IMG/VR virus record: IMGVR_UViG_3300050166_000025
Span: 1-64,000 of that record
Source: a virus
Length of the DNA: 64,000 bases
Strand: one strand, 5' to 3'
The position numbers and the translations under genes are program-made. The notes beneath the pieces were generated by a model, which had not been told where the DNA came from, made no database searches, and saw nothing but the letters and a program-made list of their open reading frames with translations. Numbering within the stretch: the stretch's first letter is position 1; the number at the start of each line of letters is the position of its first letter. Below, piece after piece: positions 31,115 to 40,553 of the stretch.

Positions 31115-32740
31115 TTATATTCCTCCTAGTCCTCCTCCTAGTCCTCCACCTAATCCTCCCATCATATCGCTAGGTGGTTCTTTAGCTTTCTCGGCTGCGG
31201 CTCTTGCTTTAGCAGCTTCGTTTGCCGCTTTATCATCTGGAGAAAGTTTAAGATACTTATCAACTAAGAAGTCCATATCGAAGAAGTGTTCTTCTTCCAT
31301 CGTCATTGGATTAGTGATCATTAAATCGTCTTTCATTTTAGAGATAAAGTCTAATCGTTTCTCCATGATCTCCATCATTTTCATCTCGGCGAACATGTTC
31401 TCCTCATTGTATCTTAATGCGATTTGAGTTTTAAATGCTGGATCCTCCTTGAATTCAGGAAACTTCATACACATTTGCAACCATAGCGGCTTTACTAAGA
31501 TCTCTTGAAAAGAACTTCTTAAACGATTCACAAATTTACCAAACTTAATCTCGTCTCTGATCATTCCATCGGCAGCCATGTTATTTTCTCCGCCACCATC
31601 TTCGTACATGAATCTATTAAATGGAATCTTTGATACGTGCTTTAGTTTATCAGAGAAGTATTTTAAGGCTTCAGTATCGTTGATTTCTGGGCCTTCACCA
31701 CCAAGAGTTTCAATTTCAGGCTGCTCACCATCTTTTGAAGGTAACCAATATTCCTTATTGAACTGCAGCATTGGCTTACCATTCGTCTTAAGAACGCCTG
31801 AGTCCCAATCAAAGTCAACTACTTCCTTGTAGTTATTCATTAATTGAGCTAGCGATTGTTTTGCTCTAGTCTTAGATTTACCACCAACTGGAATAATAAA
31901 CTTCATTCGGTATGAAGCATTTGTAACTGCCCAGATCACTCTGGTATGCTCCATAACTCTCATTAAGTTGAATGCTCTAATTAAACGTTCAACGTATGAA
32001 ATTCTAGAAGCTGTTGTAATTGAAGAGTAAGAGATGTAGATGATTTGAGCATCATACATTTTGCGCTCTTTGATTGGATCATCCTTAAATTGAATCCAAA
32101 CTTTCTTACCATCTTCTTTATTGTATGCTGGAACTAGTGTAACTGGATCAATCTCTTTGAAACCAATAATCTCTGTCATTTCAGGATTATAGATAATTTC
32201 AAAAGCTAGATAACCGTCAATTAACCATTTACGGAAATAGAACCAAACTGATTGATCCTGCGCAAAGCCAAAGTATTGATAGATATTTCTATAGGCTTTA
32301 TTTAAGTATTCTGTAACATCGCTTGACACTTCTAATCCGATTAGAGAAGGTGATGCGACGAAATTTTTCTCATCGAATACAATAGTCTCATCACATAGAA
32401 TGTCTAGAATGTCTTCAATCTCATCATATAGAGAGAATTGTCTTAACTCTTCTCTCTTTGACTTATAGTTCATGTCGAAGAACGGAATGTTCTTTCTCAT
32501 GTTTGTATCTGCCATTGAAAGGGCTGCAAATGCGCCGTAGATGTCATCTGAATCGACACCCATTAGGTTCATTTGACCATAACCATACTGATCTTCTGCT
32601 GGTCCAATCGCTTGAGATTGTCTCAATACCAAGTCATCGTAGTACATTCCAAAAGACGACAACTTCTTAAGTGTATCACTTAAGTTAAATTGTCTCTTAC
32701 CGGTACTAAATGGTCCGTTTCTCTCTACGAATCCTGCCAT
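31115..32740 (-). CDS. 20: Portal protein (gp20-like)
   Basis: This 541-residue protein matches T4 gp20 (524). Family stretches include DMNYKSKREELRQFSLYDEIEDILDILCDE (only the layout is quoted) near residue 90, GYLAFEIIYN near 170, a KHVSKIPFNRFMYED segment near 370 and FVNRLRSSFQEIL near 405. Twelve copies form the DNA channel at the head vertex. The C-terminus ends in a Gly-rich tail (GGLGGGLGGGLGGI), unlike T4. It begins the head operon, with a late motif at 32772-32781. Confidence 0.95.
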   Translation of the reverse strand: MAGFVERNGPFSTGKRQFNLSDTLKKLSSFGMYYDDLVLRQSQAIGPAEDQYGYGQMNLMGVDSDDIYGAFAALSMADTNMRKNIPFFDMNYKSKREELRQFSLYDEIEDILDILCDETIVFDEKNFVASPSLIGLEVSSDVTEYLNKAYRNIYQYFGFAQDQSVWFYFRKWLIDGYLAFEIIYNPEMTEIIGFKEIDPVTLVPAYNKEDGKKVWIQFKDDPIKERKMYDAQIIYISYSSITTASRISYVERLIRAFNLMRVMEHTRVIWAVTNASYRMKFIIPVGGKSKTRAKQSLAQLMNNYKEVVDFDWDSGVLKTNGKPMLQFNKEYWLPSKDGEQPEIETLGGEGPEINDTEALKYFSDKLKHVSKIPFNRFMYEDGGGENNMAADGMIRDEIKFGKFVNRLRSSFQEILVKPLWLQMCMKFPEFKEDPAFKTQIALRYNEENMFAEMKMMEIMEKRLDFISKMKDDLMITNPMTMEEEHFFDMDFLVDKYLKLSPDDKAANEAAKARAAAEKAKEPPSDMMGGLGGGLGGGLGGI

Positions 32741-32771
32741 AATTTATGGGTTAAAGTTTTTATTATATTGA

Positions 32772-32781
32772 TTATATATTC
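32772..32781 (-). promoter_or_regulatory. Late-type promoter motif before portal gene
   Basis: GAATATATAA on the minus strand, 31 nt before the ATG at 32740, immediately before the end of the upstream gene. Confidence 0.45.
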
Positions 32782-32783
32782 TT

Positions 32784-33407
32784 TTAAAATTTCAGCCTGT
32801 TAATATTATACTCTGTGAACATTCTTCTTACCGCTGATGCCGTGGAACCATGAATATGTATGAAATCGCATAATGCTATTCTAGCCCAACTTTCATAGCT
32901 CACCACAGCTTGATTCTTCTTTAGATTAGTTTTATATCTTCTAATTGCAAATCCAAATCCAAACTTATCCAGAAATTTTTTAACTTCTTCATACCTAAAT
33001 ATCAAAGGATTTTGTAATGCAGCGTTACCGCTTTTAATTCCTTTGGTTAGGCTTTCTATTTTAATATGATATGCCCCGTAAAATGTGTCCAACAATTGTT
33101 CTTTTATTTTAATAGGTAGCAGATTCAAATTAATTCCACAGTCAGTTTTTTTATCTATTGGATATAGTGCTAAAACAGTTGGTTTAATGTCAAACCATTC
33201 CAGATCGTCTTTACCTAATGGTGTCCTATAATCAAAAACATAGATTTTGCCCGGAGAAAAAGGCTTAGGGGTAAATTCAACGTCCTTTATTTTTCTGGAT
33301 TTTAAACCATCTTCAAACCATTGATTTGATTCTACTCTGGCCAACTTTTTACTACCAGCCGTCTTTACTAAATCGTCTATCTGCTTCTTAAGTCTAATGT
33401 AGGCCAT
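32784..33407 (-). CDS. Conserved-type phage hypothetical protein (207 aa)
   Basis: The protein contains PGKIYVFDYRTPLGKDDLEW near residue 51, then PTVLALYPID and GINLNLLPIKIKEQLLD. This layout (start of a short beta segment, D-L-x-W/Y, VLALYP, GIN-x-LP) recurs in many tailed phages, but I cannot name its function. It starts within the end of the gp4-like nuclease gene (14-base overlap) and is the last gene before the portal operon. A late virion or DNA-end role is possible. Confidence 0.55.
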   Translation of the reverse strand: MAYIRLKKQIDDLVKTAGSKKLARVESNQWFEDGLKSRKIKDVEFTPKPFSPGKIYVFDYRTPLGKDDLEWFDIKPTVLALYPIDKKTDCGINLNLLPIKIKEQLLDTFYGAYHIKIESLTKGIKSGNAALQNPLIFRYEEVKKFLDKFGFGFAIRRYKTNLKKNQAVVSYESWARIALCDFIHIHGSTASAVRRMFTEYNINRLKF

Positions 33408-33879
33408 TGATTGAATCTTCTGTTAGCACTATAAAGTGCCAGTTTCTGTTAGCACAGTATGCTTTTGCTGCTGTGTATTTATCCATGTTTCTAACGTATG
33501 CCTCAGCAAGAAACTTATAAGACTCAAGAGCCTTTCTAGAAGTCTTGGTTGGCATTACAGGCTTTTGAATCTGTGCTTTAGGTTTTATTTCAACTAAAAA
33601 TTCTTTTAACTTACCATCGTCTTGTATCACTTTCATATAGAAGTCTGGAAAGTAGTTATGTGTTCTTTGATCCTGTCTCGATAAGTATTCAATTTGAACA
33701 GGCTCACTCGACCACAATAACACCTTCTCGTTAGAATCACACCAGATCATAAACTTTCTTTCCCAAGACGAGCGATATATGATTGGACTAGGTCCTACAT
33801 ATTTTGCTGGATTGTTGGGATTAAAGTAACCCTGATTAAAACCAGAGTTCTTGGTGGGTTTAACGTTTTTAATTGACAT
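33394..33879 (-). CDS. 4: Head completion nuclease (gp4/gp50-like)
   Basis: This 161-residue protein fits T4 gp4, which finishes packaged heads before tail joining. The signature is IYRSSWERKFMIWCDSN near residue 34, then WSSEPVQIEYLS and HNYFPDFYM near 74, and FLVEIKPKAQ near 91. The Asp of PDFY, the Glu and the Lys of EIKP form a PD-(D/E)xK-type nuclease site. It lies between the gp55-like gene and the conserved hypothetical, with one-base and 14-base overlaps. Confidence 0.85.
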   Translation of the reverse strand: MSIKNVKPTKNSGFNQGYFNPNNPAKYVGPSPIIYRSSWERKFMIWCDSNEKVLLWSSEPVQIEYLSRQDQRTHNYFPDFYMKVIQDDGKLKEFLVEIKPKAQIQKPVMPTKTSRKALESYKFLAEAYVRNMDKYTAAKAYCANRNWHFIVLTEDSINGLH

Positions 33880-34289
33880 TATATTGTGTAAATACCGCCA
33901 CCTTCTTCTCCATCTCTACCTCTTCCTGCTCTATCAATTGAGAGTGTGCCTTTATATTTTTCTGGGTGAATAGCATTCCAGCCCTTTGCATAACCTTTCT
34001 TTGCGATTTCTGTAAAGTATGCAAAGGCGTTAGTGTAGATTGGGTTAAAATTACGCCAATACTTTAGTAGATCTAAGATAGCAAACTGAAGACAGTCTTC
34101 TCTATCTTTTTCGTCAACATATTTCATTTTCATGATCGCTTTCTGTGCTAAGAGAATCAGCATCTTTTCAGCGTCTCTCGTTAACTTGTCTTGTTCTTTT
34201 GAAGCAACAATTGCAGCGTAGAAATCTGCGTTGTTCAAATAGTTCTTTTTTCTGGGTGCCTTTGGCTTTTCTGACTTTTCTGGATTCAC
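33879..34289 (-). CDS. 55: Late-transcription sigma factor (gp55-like)
   Basis: This 136-residue protein starts at GTG. After a basic N-terminus, KNYLNNADFYAAIVASK resembles the NYVNNKELLQAII start of T4 gp55. Residues 60-112 (DREDCLQFAILDLLKYWRNF, AFAYFTEIAKKGYAKG) look like sigma region 2 (core binding and -10 recognition). Gp55 directs RNA polymerase to promoters that have only a -10 element, and this window has a -35-less GATATATA motif before the structural genes. T4 gp55 is longer (185 aa) and has a C-terminal clamp-binding tail, which is not evident here. Confidence 0.75.
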   Translation of the reverse strand: MNPEKSEKPKAPRKKNYLNNADFYAAIVASKEQDKLTRDAEKMLILLAQKAIMKMKYVDEKDREDCLQFAILDLLKYWRNFNPIYTNAFAYFTEIAKKGYAKGWNAIHPEKYKGTLSIDRAGRGRDGEEGGGIYTI

Positions 34290-34346
34290 TGTTTATCTTC
34301 TTTTTGATTAATTATACACAGAATCTTTGATTTGTTTATTAAAGAC

Positions 34347-34370
34347 AAAAGGGACACTAGGTCCCTTTTG
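34347..34370 (-). terminator. Rho-independent terminator
   Basis: AAAAGGGAC / GTCCCTTTT stem with a short loop, 21 bases after the stop of the 253-aa gene; T-rich 3' side on the minus strand. Confidence 0.88.
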
Positions 34371-34390
34371 TAACTATAAAATATAGAAGA

Positions 34391-35152
34391 TTATGCTTTT
34401 AATTCAGCAATCTTAGATTCCCAAACTTTGATCTCTGAGTTAATTAAATCATCAGCTGCTTTGATTTCAGCAATTGATTTATCGTGATTTGCAATAACTT
34501 CTCTCTGATCTTTTAAGAATGAGATGATGTCTTGACATTCTGCAACCTGCTCGTTTACTTTAGCAATTTCAGCAGCTGCACCTTCTAATAATTCTGCTAA
34601 GAATGAAGTAGCATCTTCATCAGTTGCCAAATGAACGTATTCTAATGCTGCATTAGCGTTCTTTGCTTCAAAGAATTTAGCAATGCTGTTAGCTTTATTA
34701 TATCTTGCAACGAAAACTTTCTCTTCGACTTTCATTAAGTCAACTGTTACATTATTTCCTTCGAAAGAAGCAACAAAATCTAAGATTGTAAAGTTTTCTA
34801 ACATTGATGGAATTGCTTCAAATAACTCAGCTTGCGCTAAATTTTCATATCTGATTCCACCTGCTGCAAAAATGTGATTAGCAAAAGACTCGTCTAGGAT
34901 TTCAGTATTACCCCATGTGAATTTATTTTCAGCTAAGTTGTAATTGAATCTAGAAGTGCCTAAATACCATCTAACGTTTTCGTTTGTAAATTCAAAAGAT
35001 TCGAAAGCGCTGATTGCCTTTGCAAATTCAGAAGATTCAATCTTTTCTAATTCAGTGATTTGGTTGCCTGTCATTTCAAAAACTCTGCCATTTAAGTAAA
35101 ATTGGCTAGAGGATTCCGTTACTGATACAGGGGCTAAAATGTTAATTTTCAT
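34391..35152 (-). CDS. Hypothetical late protein with C-terminal coiled coil (253 aa)
   Basis: No family recognised. Residues 1-165 are mixed and Phe/Ala/Glu-rich (FESFEFTNENVRWYLG); residues 170-253 are a long helical coiled coil. It is a single-gene unit with its own late motif (35177-35186) and a strong terminator, which suggests high late expression, as for an abundant virion or assembly protein. Function unknown. Confidence 0.65.
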   Translation of the reverse strand: MKINILAPVSVTESSSQFYLNGRVFEMTGNQITELEKIESSEFAKAISAFESFEFTNENVRWYLGTSRFNYNLAENKFTWGNTEILDESFANHIFAAGGIRYENLAQAELFEAIPSMLENFTILDFVASFEGNNVTVDLMKVEEKVFVARYNKANSIAKFFEAKNANAALEYVHLATDEDATSFLAELLEGAAAEIAKVNEQVAECQDIISFLKDQREVIANHDKSIAEIKAADDLINSEIKVWESKIAELKA

Positions 35153-35176
35153 TTGTTATCCGTTTTTATTCTTTTG

Positions 35177-35186
35177 TTATATATCC
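35177..35186 (-). promoter_or_regulatory. Late-type promoter motif
   Basis: GGATATATAA on the minus strand, 25 nt before the ATG at 35152. Confidence 0.45.
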
Positions 35187-35191
35187 TCTTA

Positions 35192-35992
35192 TTATATGGT
35201 ATTTTTTCCAATTATGTTTACATCATCTGTTGACCTGCCTCGCATGAATTGTTCTGACATTTGATCAGTCACCGTTGAAATGATTTCAAACATTCTATTT
35301 CCTGCATGAATCTCTGTGTCAAATTCAAAAACTGGCATAAAGGAGTTCACCTCGATTGGAAAAGTAACCTTATATTTACCCTTATCATCGAACGTAAACT
35401 CAATGGGTCTCTCTTGTGTAAAATCCTCTGGCAATGCGTAGTATGAAGCCAATTTATATGTGCCTTCATTTAAGTGTCCTACTTCAACATTAAAATAGTT
35501 AGATTTGTATAGCTTCTTAATGATCATCTCGGTGATTTTAAGAGCATCTAACTGTGAAGATACTAGAATCTCTACATCAAAGGATAGGGTGATCGGGATC
35601 ATCATGAATTCAGACGTGTAGCCTTCCATGGCTCCTTGATCATTCATCTTTGTGTAGTTACCTCTAACTCTTCTATTAACCAGCTTAGAGGAGTCTATCT
35701 GCATAGAACTTAAATTTGCCACACCTCTTGGAATCTTATCGTAATTACCGTCAGCCATTGCCGGATCCGGTAGGCAGTCTACCCCATCGACCGTTGAGAA
35801 TAGAAAATGATCACGTAAAAATTGATCGTCACCCGTGATTGAATAGTAGAATGGAACGTCGATAGCGGTCCTAGTATTATTGTCTAGTTGACGATAAAAG
35901 AAGACTTTATTGTTTAAGTCTGCTAGAAGACCGATGATAATGTGTCTAACTACACTATCGTCCTGATTATACTTTACGTTATACGACGCCAT
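35192..35992 (-). CDS. 15: Tail completion/terminator protein (gp15-like)
   Basis: This 266-residue protein resembles T4 gp15 (272), the ring that caps the tail and joins it to the head. Shared features are the FYRQLDNNTRTAIDVPFYYS segment near residue 32 (T4 has IKRQLESGDKFIRVPITYAS), a central PRGVANLSSMQIDSSKL strand, MIPITLSFDVEILVSSQLDALKITE near 131 and a PIEVNSFMPVFEF segment near 213. It is separated from the other tail genes and follows the gp46/47 operon. Confidence 0.72.
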   Translation of the reverse strand: MASYNVKYNQDDSVVRHIIIGLLADLNNKVFFYRQLDNNTRTAIDVPFYYSITGDDQFLRDHFLFSTVDGVDCLPDPAMADGNYDKIPRGVANLSSMQIDSSKLVNRRVRGNYTKMNDQGAMEGYTSEFMMIPITLSFDVEILVSSQLDALKITEMIIKKLYKSNYFNVEVGHLNEGTYKLASYYALPEDFTQERPIEFTFDDKGKYKVTFPIEVNSFMPVFEFDTEIHAGNRMFEIISTVTDQMSEQFMRGRSTDDVNIIGKNTI

Positions 35993-36003
35993 ATTTTACT
36001 TTA

Positions 36004-37677
36004 TTATTCAATAACTTCTATTTCAAATTTAGAGAATCCATTTTCTCTAAAAATCTGTAACTTCTTATCAAAGATCTCGTGTGGCAAGGTCGAATGATTG
36101 ATAACAAATGTATTTATCTTGCTTTCTTTTATTACTTGACTCAAGATCTTTAAGATGTTATAGATACCGTCCTGATCCACTGAACTCAATAGCTCATCTA
36201 GGAACAGGAGATTCAATTGTGGAAATCTTAATTTCATGATCTTGATGATGGCAATGATAATTACAAAGTCTGCCTTCTTACGTTCTCCAGTTGACAAGGT
36301 CATTGCATTAATTTCTTGTCCTAAGTGTGTAATAACACAATCAAACTTGTCATTGAACTTTAATTGAAACGGTAAGTGCATTGTCTGACTCATTGCTGAA
36401 ATATTAGCGTTCAGACCTGGCAAAATTGTTTTGATGGCTAGGTTCTTAACTCCATCTTCTCCTAGAATCTCTTCTATTGCTTCAAGGAATACGTATTCCT
36501 TGGACGATTTGTCTTTTTGTTGGCCGGTCTGGTTCTCTTTCTGTTCGAAATCATCTATAATTTGTTTTAAGTGGTCAAACTGACCGTTATTTTCTAAACT
36601 ACTCTTAATTGATAACAATTCATTCTTTAAGTTTCTAATGCTTGAGTTTAACATTGAAACCTTATCTAACACTTGTGTCTCTTTGGTCTTTAAATCACGC
36701 AGAGCCATCTTAACCTGATCTATTTCGGTTGCAACTTGCTCTATTTCAGCCGGCATTTCTGTTGCCTTGGTATTTAATTCTTCTTTTCTATGCTGGTGGA
36801 AATCACCCGTTAGAGGAGCTTCACACGTTGGACATGTACCCTGCTCATAAAGTGCCAATTTCTTTTTTAATTGATCTAGCTCATACTTTAAGATATTATG
36901 AGAGCCAGACTTCTTTTCATAAGAGCTAGTTTCTTTACCAATGGCCTCTTTAATTTTGTCACGAGCATCTTCTAACTTTTTCTTGTTTTCATCCATGTGG
37001 ATTAAACGATCTTTAAGATCCTGTATGCTATCTTTATTTTTCTGATCTGACTCAGCTAAGAGCTCATTTAACTTCATTTGAACTGAAGTCATGCTCTCAT
37101 TAATTTGACGAAGATCTCTCTCAAAAGAATCCAAATCCTGCTTTAGGTTCTTTCTTTCATTCTTAACCGCTAATTGCATATCATTTAAGATTGAGAAACC
37201 AAACATCTTATCGATGATCTGTTTCTTGTCGTTGCCTGACATTGTTAAGAAAGACTTAAAGTCATTCACAGATAAGATGATAATATTCTTAAATACGTGA
37301 TATGGTATACCGTAAATCTCTTCTTCTAAATAGTCTTGAACTGACTTCTTACCTGCTTTATCAAACTCTATGCCGTTCAATAAGACTTTAAAATGAGCTG
37401 GCGCTAGGCCTCTTTCAATCTCAACCTCAATACTCTTGCACTGCAACTTAACCCTGACCATTAGGTTTTTATTGATACGATTAGGTAGTTCACTCATCTT
37501 AACGCCATCTAGTTTACCATACAGCGCAAAGACGATTGCATTTGCAATTGTTGTTTTACCATCGCCATTCTTACCAAGTGTCAAAAACAGCTCAGCCTTA
37601 TCGTCTTCAAATGATAAGGTCTGAACTTTGTTACCGTAAGATGCAAAGTTTTTAAATTCGATTGATCTAATTCGCAT
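36004..37677 (-). CDS. 46: Recombination nuclease ATPase subunit (gp46, SbcC/Rad50-like)
   Basis: This 557-residue ATPase has Walker A GKNGDGKTTIA near residue 36, a central coiled coil with a Rad50 zinc hook GTCPTCEAP near 277, the ABC signature LSTGERKKADF near 455 and Walker B LLFLDELLSSVDQDG near 483. T4 gp46 is 560 residues. With gp47 it resects DNA ends for recombination-dependent replication and degrades host DNA. Its start lies two bases after the gp47 stop. Confidence 0.96.
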   Translation of the reverse strand: MRIRSIEFKNFASYGNKVQTLSFEDDKAELFLTLGKNGDGKTTIANAIVFALYGKLDGVKMSELPNRINKNLMVRVKLQCKSIEVEIERGLAPAHFKVLLNGIEFDKAGKKSVQDYLEEEIYGIPYHVFKNIIILSVNDFKSFLTMSGNDKKQIIDKMFGFSILNDMQLAVKNERKNLKQDLDSFERDLRQINESMTSVQMKLNELLAESDQKNKDSIQDLKDRLIHMDENKKKLEDARDKIKEAIGKETSSYEKKSGSHNILKYELDQLKKKLALYEQGTCPTCEAPLTGDFHQHRKEELNTKATEMPAEIEQVATEIDQVKMALRDLKTKETQVLDKVSMLNSSIRNLKNELLSIKSSLENNGQFDHLKQIIDDFEQKENQTGQQKDKSSKEYVFLEAIEEILGEDGVKNLAIKTILPGLNANISAMSQTMHLPFQLKFNDKFDCVITHLGQEINAMTLSTGERKKADFVIIIAIIKIMKLRFPQLNLLFLDELLSSVDQDGIYNILKILSQVIKESKINTFVINHSTLPHEIFDKKLQIFRENGFSKFEIEVIE

Positions 37678-37678
37678 A

Positions 37679-38794
37679 TTATTGTTCTAAATCGTAGCTA
37701 TAAGCAACGTTGTCGTGTATCTGTTTTAGTCTGGACTTTAACTTTTGTTTCATTTCTTCGTCATGACCCAGCCCTTCAATATACATATTACACAAATGGA
37801 GTATATTGTAGTTCTTATACATGTCCTCGATCTGATCCATGTCATATAGATCCTTATCGACTAGAGACTCGTCTTCGTAAATACTGGGCTCAATTTTTCT
37901 AGACTCTTTCTGAACCTTATTAATCAGCTTTGATAGAGCAGAACTGGTTGCAATACTAGAAGGCACGTATAAGTCTACGAAGTTGTTTTGAATCTGCTTC
38001 TTGAACTCTCCAAGTTGCACCATGTACAGGCTCTTTAAATTAAATTTAAGGAACTTAGGTGATACATCATTCTGAAAGAAAGTCTCCTCCATCGTCTCTA
38101 AATCAACGAGGTCAAAGCCTTTAACGTTACCTGAATCTGAACGTGTCAATTCATAGGGAGTTCCAACCAAGCGTAACTTTCCTTTGCGTTGACGATAGTG
38201 AATGTGACCAGAATAAACTGCGTCAAATCCCTTATAGTTTTCAGTATCTGTTCCATGATGATTCTGTACCTTTGCGTTTAGATGAACTCCAGAAACCTCA
38301 GAGTGACAGAACACAATATTGGAGTTGGAATACTTTGCAAGAGTTTCGACCTCGTGCTCAGCATCTCTTCTCCATGGCATTAATAGAACTTGCTTATCGT
38401 GCCACTTAAACTGCTTAGGCTTCTTATAGATGCCAACGTTAGGGATCCACTTTAGAGCGTCAATTGAAGTTACATCATTTGACTTCTTTGCCCAGATATC
38501 GTGATTGCCACATATAATATGAACTGGCAAGATTTTTCCAAGTCTTTCAAATAGATCGATTGCATAGTGTAGAACTTTAAGATTAACGCTCTGTCTATTA
38601 TCGAACACGTCTCCAACTTGAACAAGGACATCACCTGGTTTTGCATGTTCCAATAATGTTGGAATCATTACCTTCTCAAAGAATTCTGTTTGAATGTCTA
38701 GCCACTCAATTGAGTTGGATCTAACTCCAAAGTGAACATCTCCTAGAACCCAGATTCTTTTTACAGGTTGCTTTAGTACTTTTTCTTCAATCAT
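37679..38794 (-). CDS. 47: Recombination nuclease subunit (gp47, SbcD/Mre11-like)
   Basis: This 371-residue calcineurin-like phosphoesterase has the metal motifs VLGDVHFGV near residue 16, QVGDVFDNR near 59, CGNHDIW near 95 and YSGHIHYR near 194, in the Mre11 order. T4 gp47 is 339 residues. It is the nuclease partner of gp46, its immediate downstream neighbour. It begins in a one-base overlap with the 146-aa gene upstream. Confidence 0.95.
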   Translation of the reverse strand: MIEEKVLKQPVKRIWVLGDVHFGVRSNSIEWLDIQTEFFEKVMIPTLLEHAKPGDVLVQVGDVFDNRQSVNLKVLHYAIDLFERLGKILPVHIICGNHDIWAKKSNDVTSIDALKWIPNVGIYKKPKQFKWHDKQVLLMPWRRDAEHEVETLAKYSNSNIVFCHSEVSGVHLNAKVQNHHGTDTENYKGFDAVYSGHIHYRQRKGKLRLVGTPYELTRSDSGNVKGFDLVDLETMEETFFQNDVSPKFLKFNLKSLYMVQLGEFKKQIQNNFVDLYVPSSIATSSALSKLINKVQKESRKIEPSIYEDESLVDKDLYDMDQIEDMYKNYNILHLCNMYIEGLGHDEEMKQKLKSRLKQIHDNVAYSYDLEQ

Positions 38795-39234
38795 TAGAAT
38801 AAACGATTAATTTTTTTACGCTTTAAGATTTCAGTTCTATCATCAAGGGCTTGAATCAGGTCCTCTTTAAATTTGTTACTTAACGATGAATAGAACTTGG
38901 TTGGATTAACGTTAAAGTAATCTGCTGTCTCTGCAAAGATTTCAATCAATGAATACTTGTCATCTAACTCAGCTGCAATAAATTCATAGACTTCGTTAAT
39001 GTCAAGCTTCTTTAACTTTTTAGCCTCTGCTAAATCATCTAGGTCATTGAATGATTTGAATCTAGACACAACTACCAGATCGTGAATATCTCTTCTGATC
39101 ATATCTAATTGAATCTTGTCTTCTTCATCAGTATTGTCTGCGTACTGTGGAGAGATTTGAAACGAGATGCTCGAATCTAATTCAAACGCCTGATCATGAA
39201 ACGTATTGTCAAATATTTTATCTCTTTTTTCCAT
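38794..39234 (-). CDS. Hypothetical protein, possible late-transcription coactivator (gp33-like)
   Basis: This 146-residue acidic, helical protein has a middle and C-terminal arrangement (KLDINEVYEFIAAELDDK, AETADYFNVNP, FKEDLIQALDDR) loosely like T4 gp33, and ends RKKINRLF. T4 gp33 bridges RNA polymerase and the gp45 clamp through a hydrophobic C-terminus, and an LF tail also ends the polymerase and RNase H here. The similarity is weak; it might instead be a recombination accessory, since it is operonic with gp46/47. Confidence 0.4.
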   Translation of the reverse strand: MEKRDKIFDNTFHDQAFELDSSISFQISPQYADNTDEEDKIQLDMIRRDIHDLVVVSRFKSFNDLDDLAEAKKLKKLDINEVYEFIAAELDDKYSLIEIFAETADYFNVNPTKFYSSLSNKFKEDLIQALDDRTEILKRKKINRLF

Positions 39235-39245
39235 GGGGTTATTGT

Positions 39246-40553
39246 TTATAGTTCATGGATGTTTGAATTACTGAGTTCATCAGTTTCTGTCAATCGCATG
39301 TATTGATAATTAATGTTTAATTTACACTTAACTCCTCGGCCTTCGCCATCTCTAATTTTTAAGATCTTTAACCAGTACTCATAACTGGCTCTCATAATAT
39401 CGTCTTGAATAATACCTAGCATGACGTCGGCTGTGTGTGAAAGACCGGCTGATTCAGCTACGTCTGACATTGAAATATCTGAAGAGTTATAACCGCTTCT
39501 TGTAATCTGAGTTGCTGTTACAATCAACCACTTGTTTCTGACACCCATTGCTCTTAAATCTTCGGCAATCTGCTTAATCTTTAAGTAAGTATTTTCTGAG
39601 TTAGGGTTTCTATAATTTGATAAGATGTTAATGTAATCAATTACAATTTTACCTAATTTGATTTTACGCTCTTCTTCGATCTGCTTTAGGTAGGCTTCAA
39701 TATCTGGCACAGTTGCTTGAGAAGTTGGAAACTGCTTAACGAATAGTTGACCTGGAGGAGTTAACCCGTCGCCAACAGTTTCCAGCTTTCTTTTCAACCA
39801 ATCAGTATTCTTTGCTTTATCATCGTACTCATTCATTGTTACCGAAAGAACATTAGAACCAATACGCTTCATGAATTTGTGAGCTGACATTTCAGCAGTA
39901 ATAACCGCTGTGTTTGTTCCCATCTTTACTGCGCTAGCAGCTTCATTTGCAAGATAGATTGATTTACCAATGTTCTGTTCACCAACATAAACCACTAGAG
40001 TTCCATCTTTATCGTATCCACCGCCTAGAGCTCTATCTAAGAAGTTGTAGCCTGATGAAGTTTTAGTAACTCCTTCTTGAACGTGGTCAGTTGGATTAAA
40101 GAAGTCTAATCCGATGTCTGAATTAAAGGTCAGAGAGTTCCTGTCGTTAATTAAACCTTTAACCTTAGTAATAATACTATCGACGTTATCTGGATTCACC
40201 TGAGTTGTCTTGATGAACTCGATGGTGTCAATCAGAGTTGTATCGAAGTTACGCCATTTAATCCAGGACTCGGCTGTTGTAGTTAACCATTCCTCATCAT
40301 ATTGTGTTAAGTCAGAATGATACACGACATCAATAATGTCGGGATCAACTTCGGTTTTTGCACGTTGAACTAGCAACTTCATCTGCTCTAGAGATGGAGA
40401 TTCATGAAACTTATCATGAAATTTAGTTGCCAGATAGTGCATAGCGTCTATCTCTTCACTAGTATAAAAGCCTTTCTTAATTGCTTCTAAATACTTTGGT
40501 TTTTGTAGAGATAGTTTAAAGAATATTTTCTCGAAGTCTTGTCCGAATTTCAT
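39246..40553 (-). CDS. 41: Replicative DNA helicase (gp41, DnaB-like)
   Basis: This 435-residue protein has a helical N-terminal domain and a RecA-type ATPase with Walker A VGEQNIGKSIYLA near residue 189, a Walker B region KIVIDYINILSNYR near 300 and TATQITRSGYNSS near 345, the DnaB-family motif 3. T4 gp41 is 475 residues. It forms the hexamer that unwinds DNA at the fork. It overlaps the preceding small gene by four bases, in an operon with UvsX. Confidence 0.94.
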   Translation of the reverse strand: MKFGQDFEKIFFKLSLQKPKYLEAIKKGFYTSEEIDAMHYLATKFHDKFHESPSLEQMKLLVQRAKTEVDPDIIDVVYHSDLTQYDEEWLTTTAESWIKWRNFDTTLIDTIEFIKTTQVNPDNVDSIITKVKGLINDRNSLTFNSDIGLDFFNPTDHVQEGVTKTSSGYNFLDRALGGGYDKDGTLVVYVGEQNIGKSIYLANEAASAVKMGTNTAVITAEMSAHKFMKRIGSNVLSVTMNEYDDKAKNTDWLKRKLETVGDGLTPPGQLFVKQFPTSQATVPDIEAYLKQIEEERKIKLGKIVIDYINILSNYRNPNSENTYLKIKQIAEDLRAMGVRNKWLIVTATQITRSGYNSSDISMSDVAESAGLSHTADVMLGIIQDDIMRASYEYWLKILKIRDGEGRGVKCKLNINYQYMRLTETDELSNSNIHEL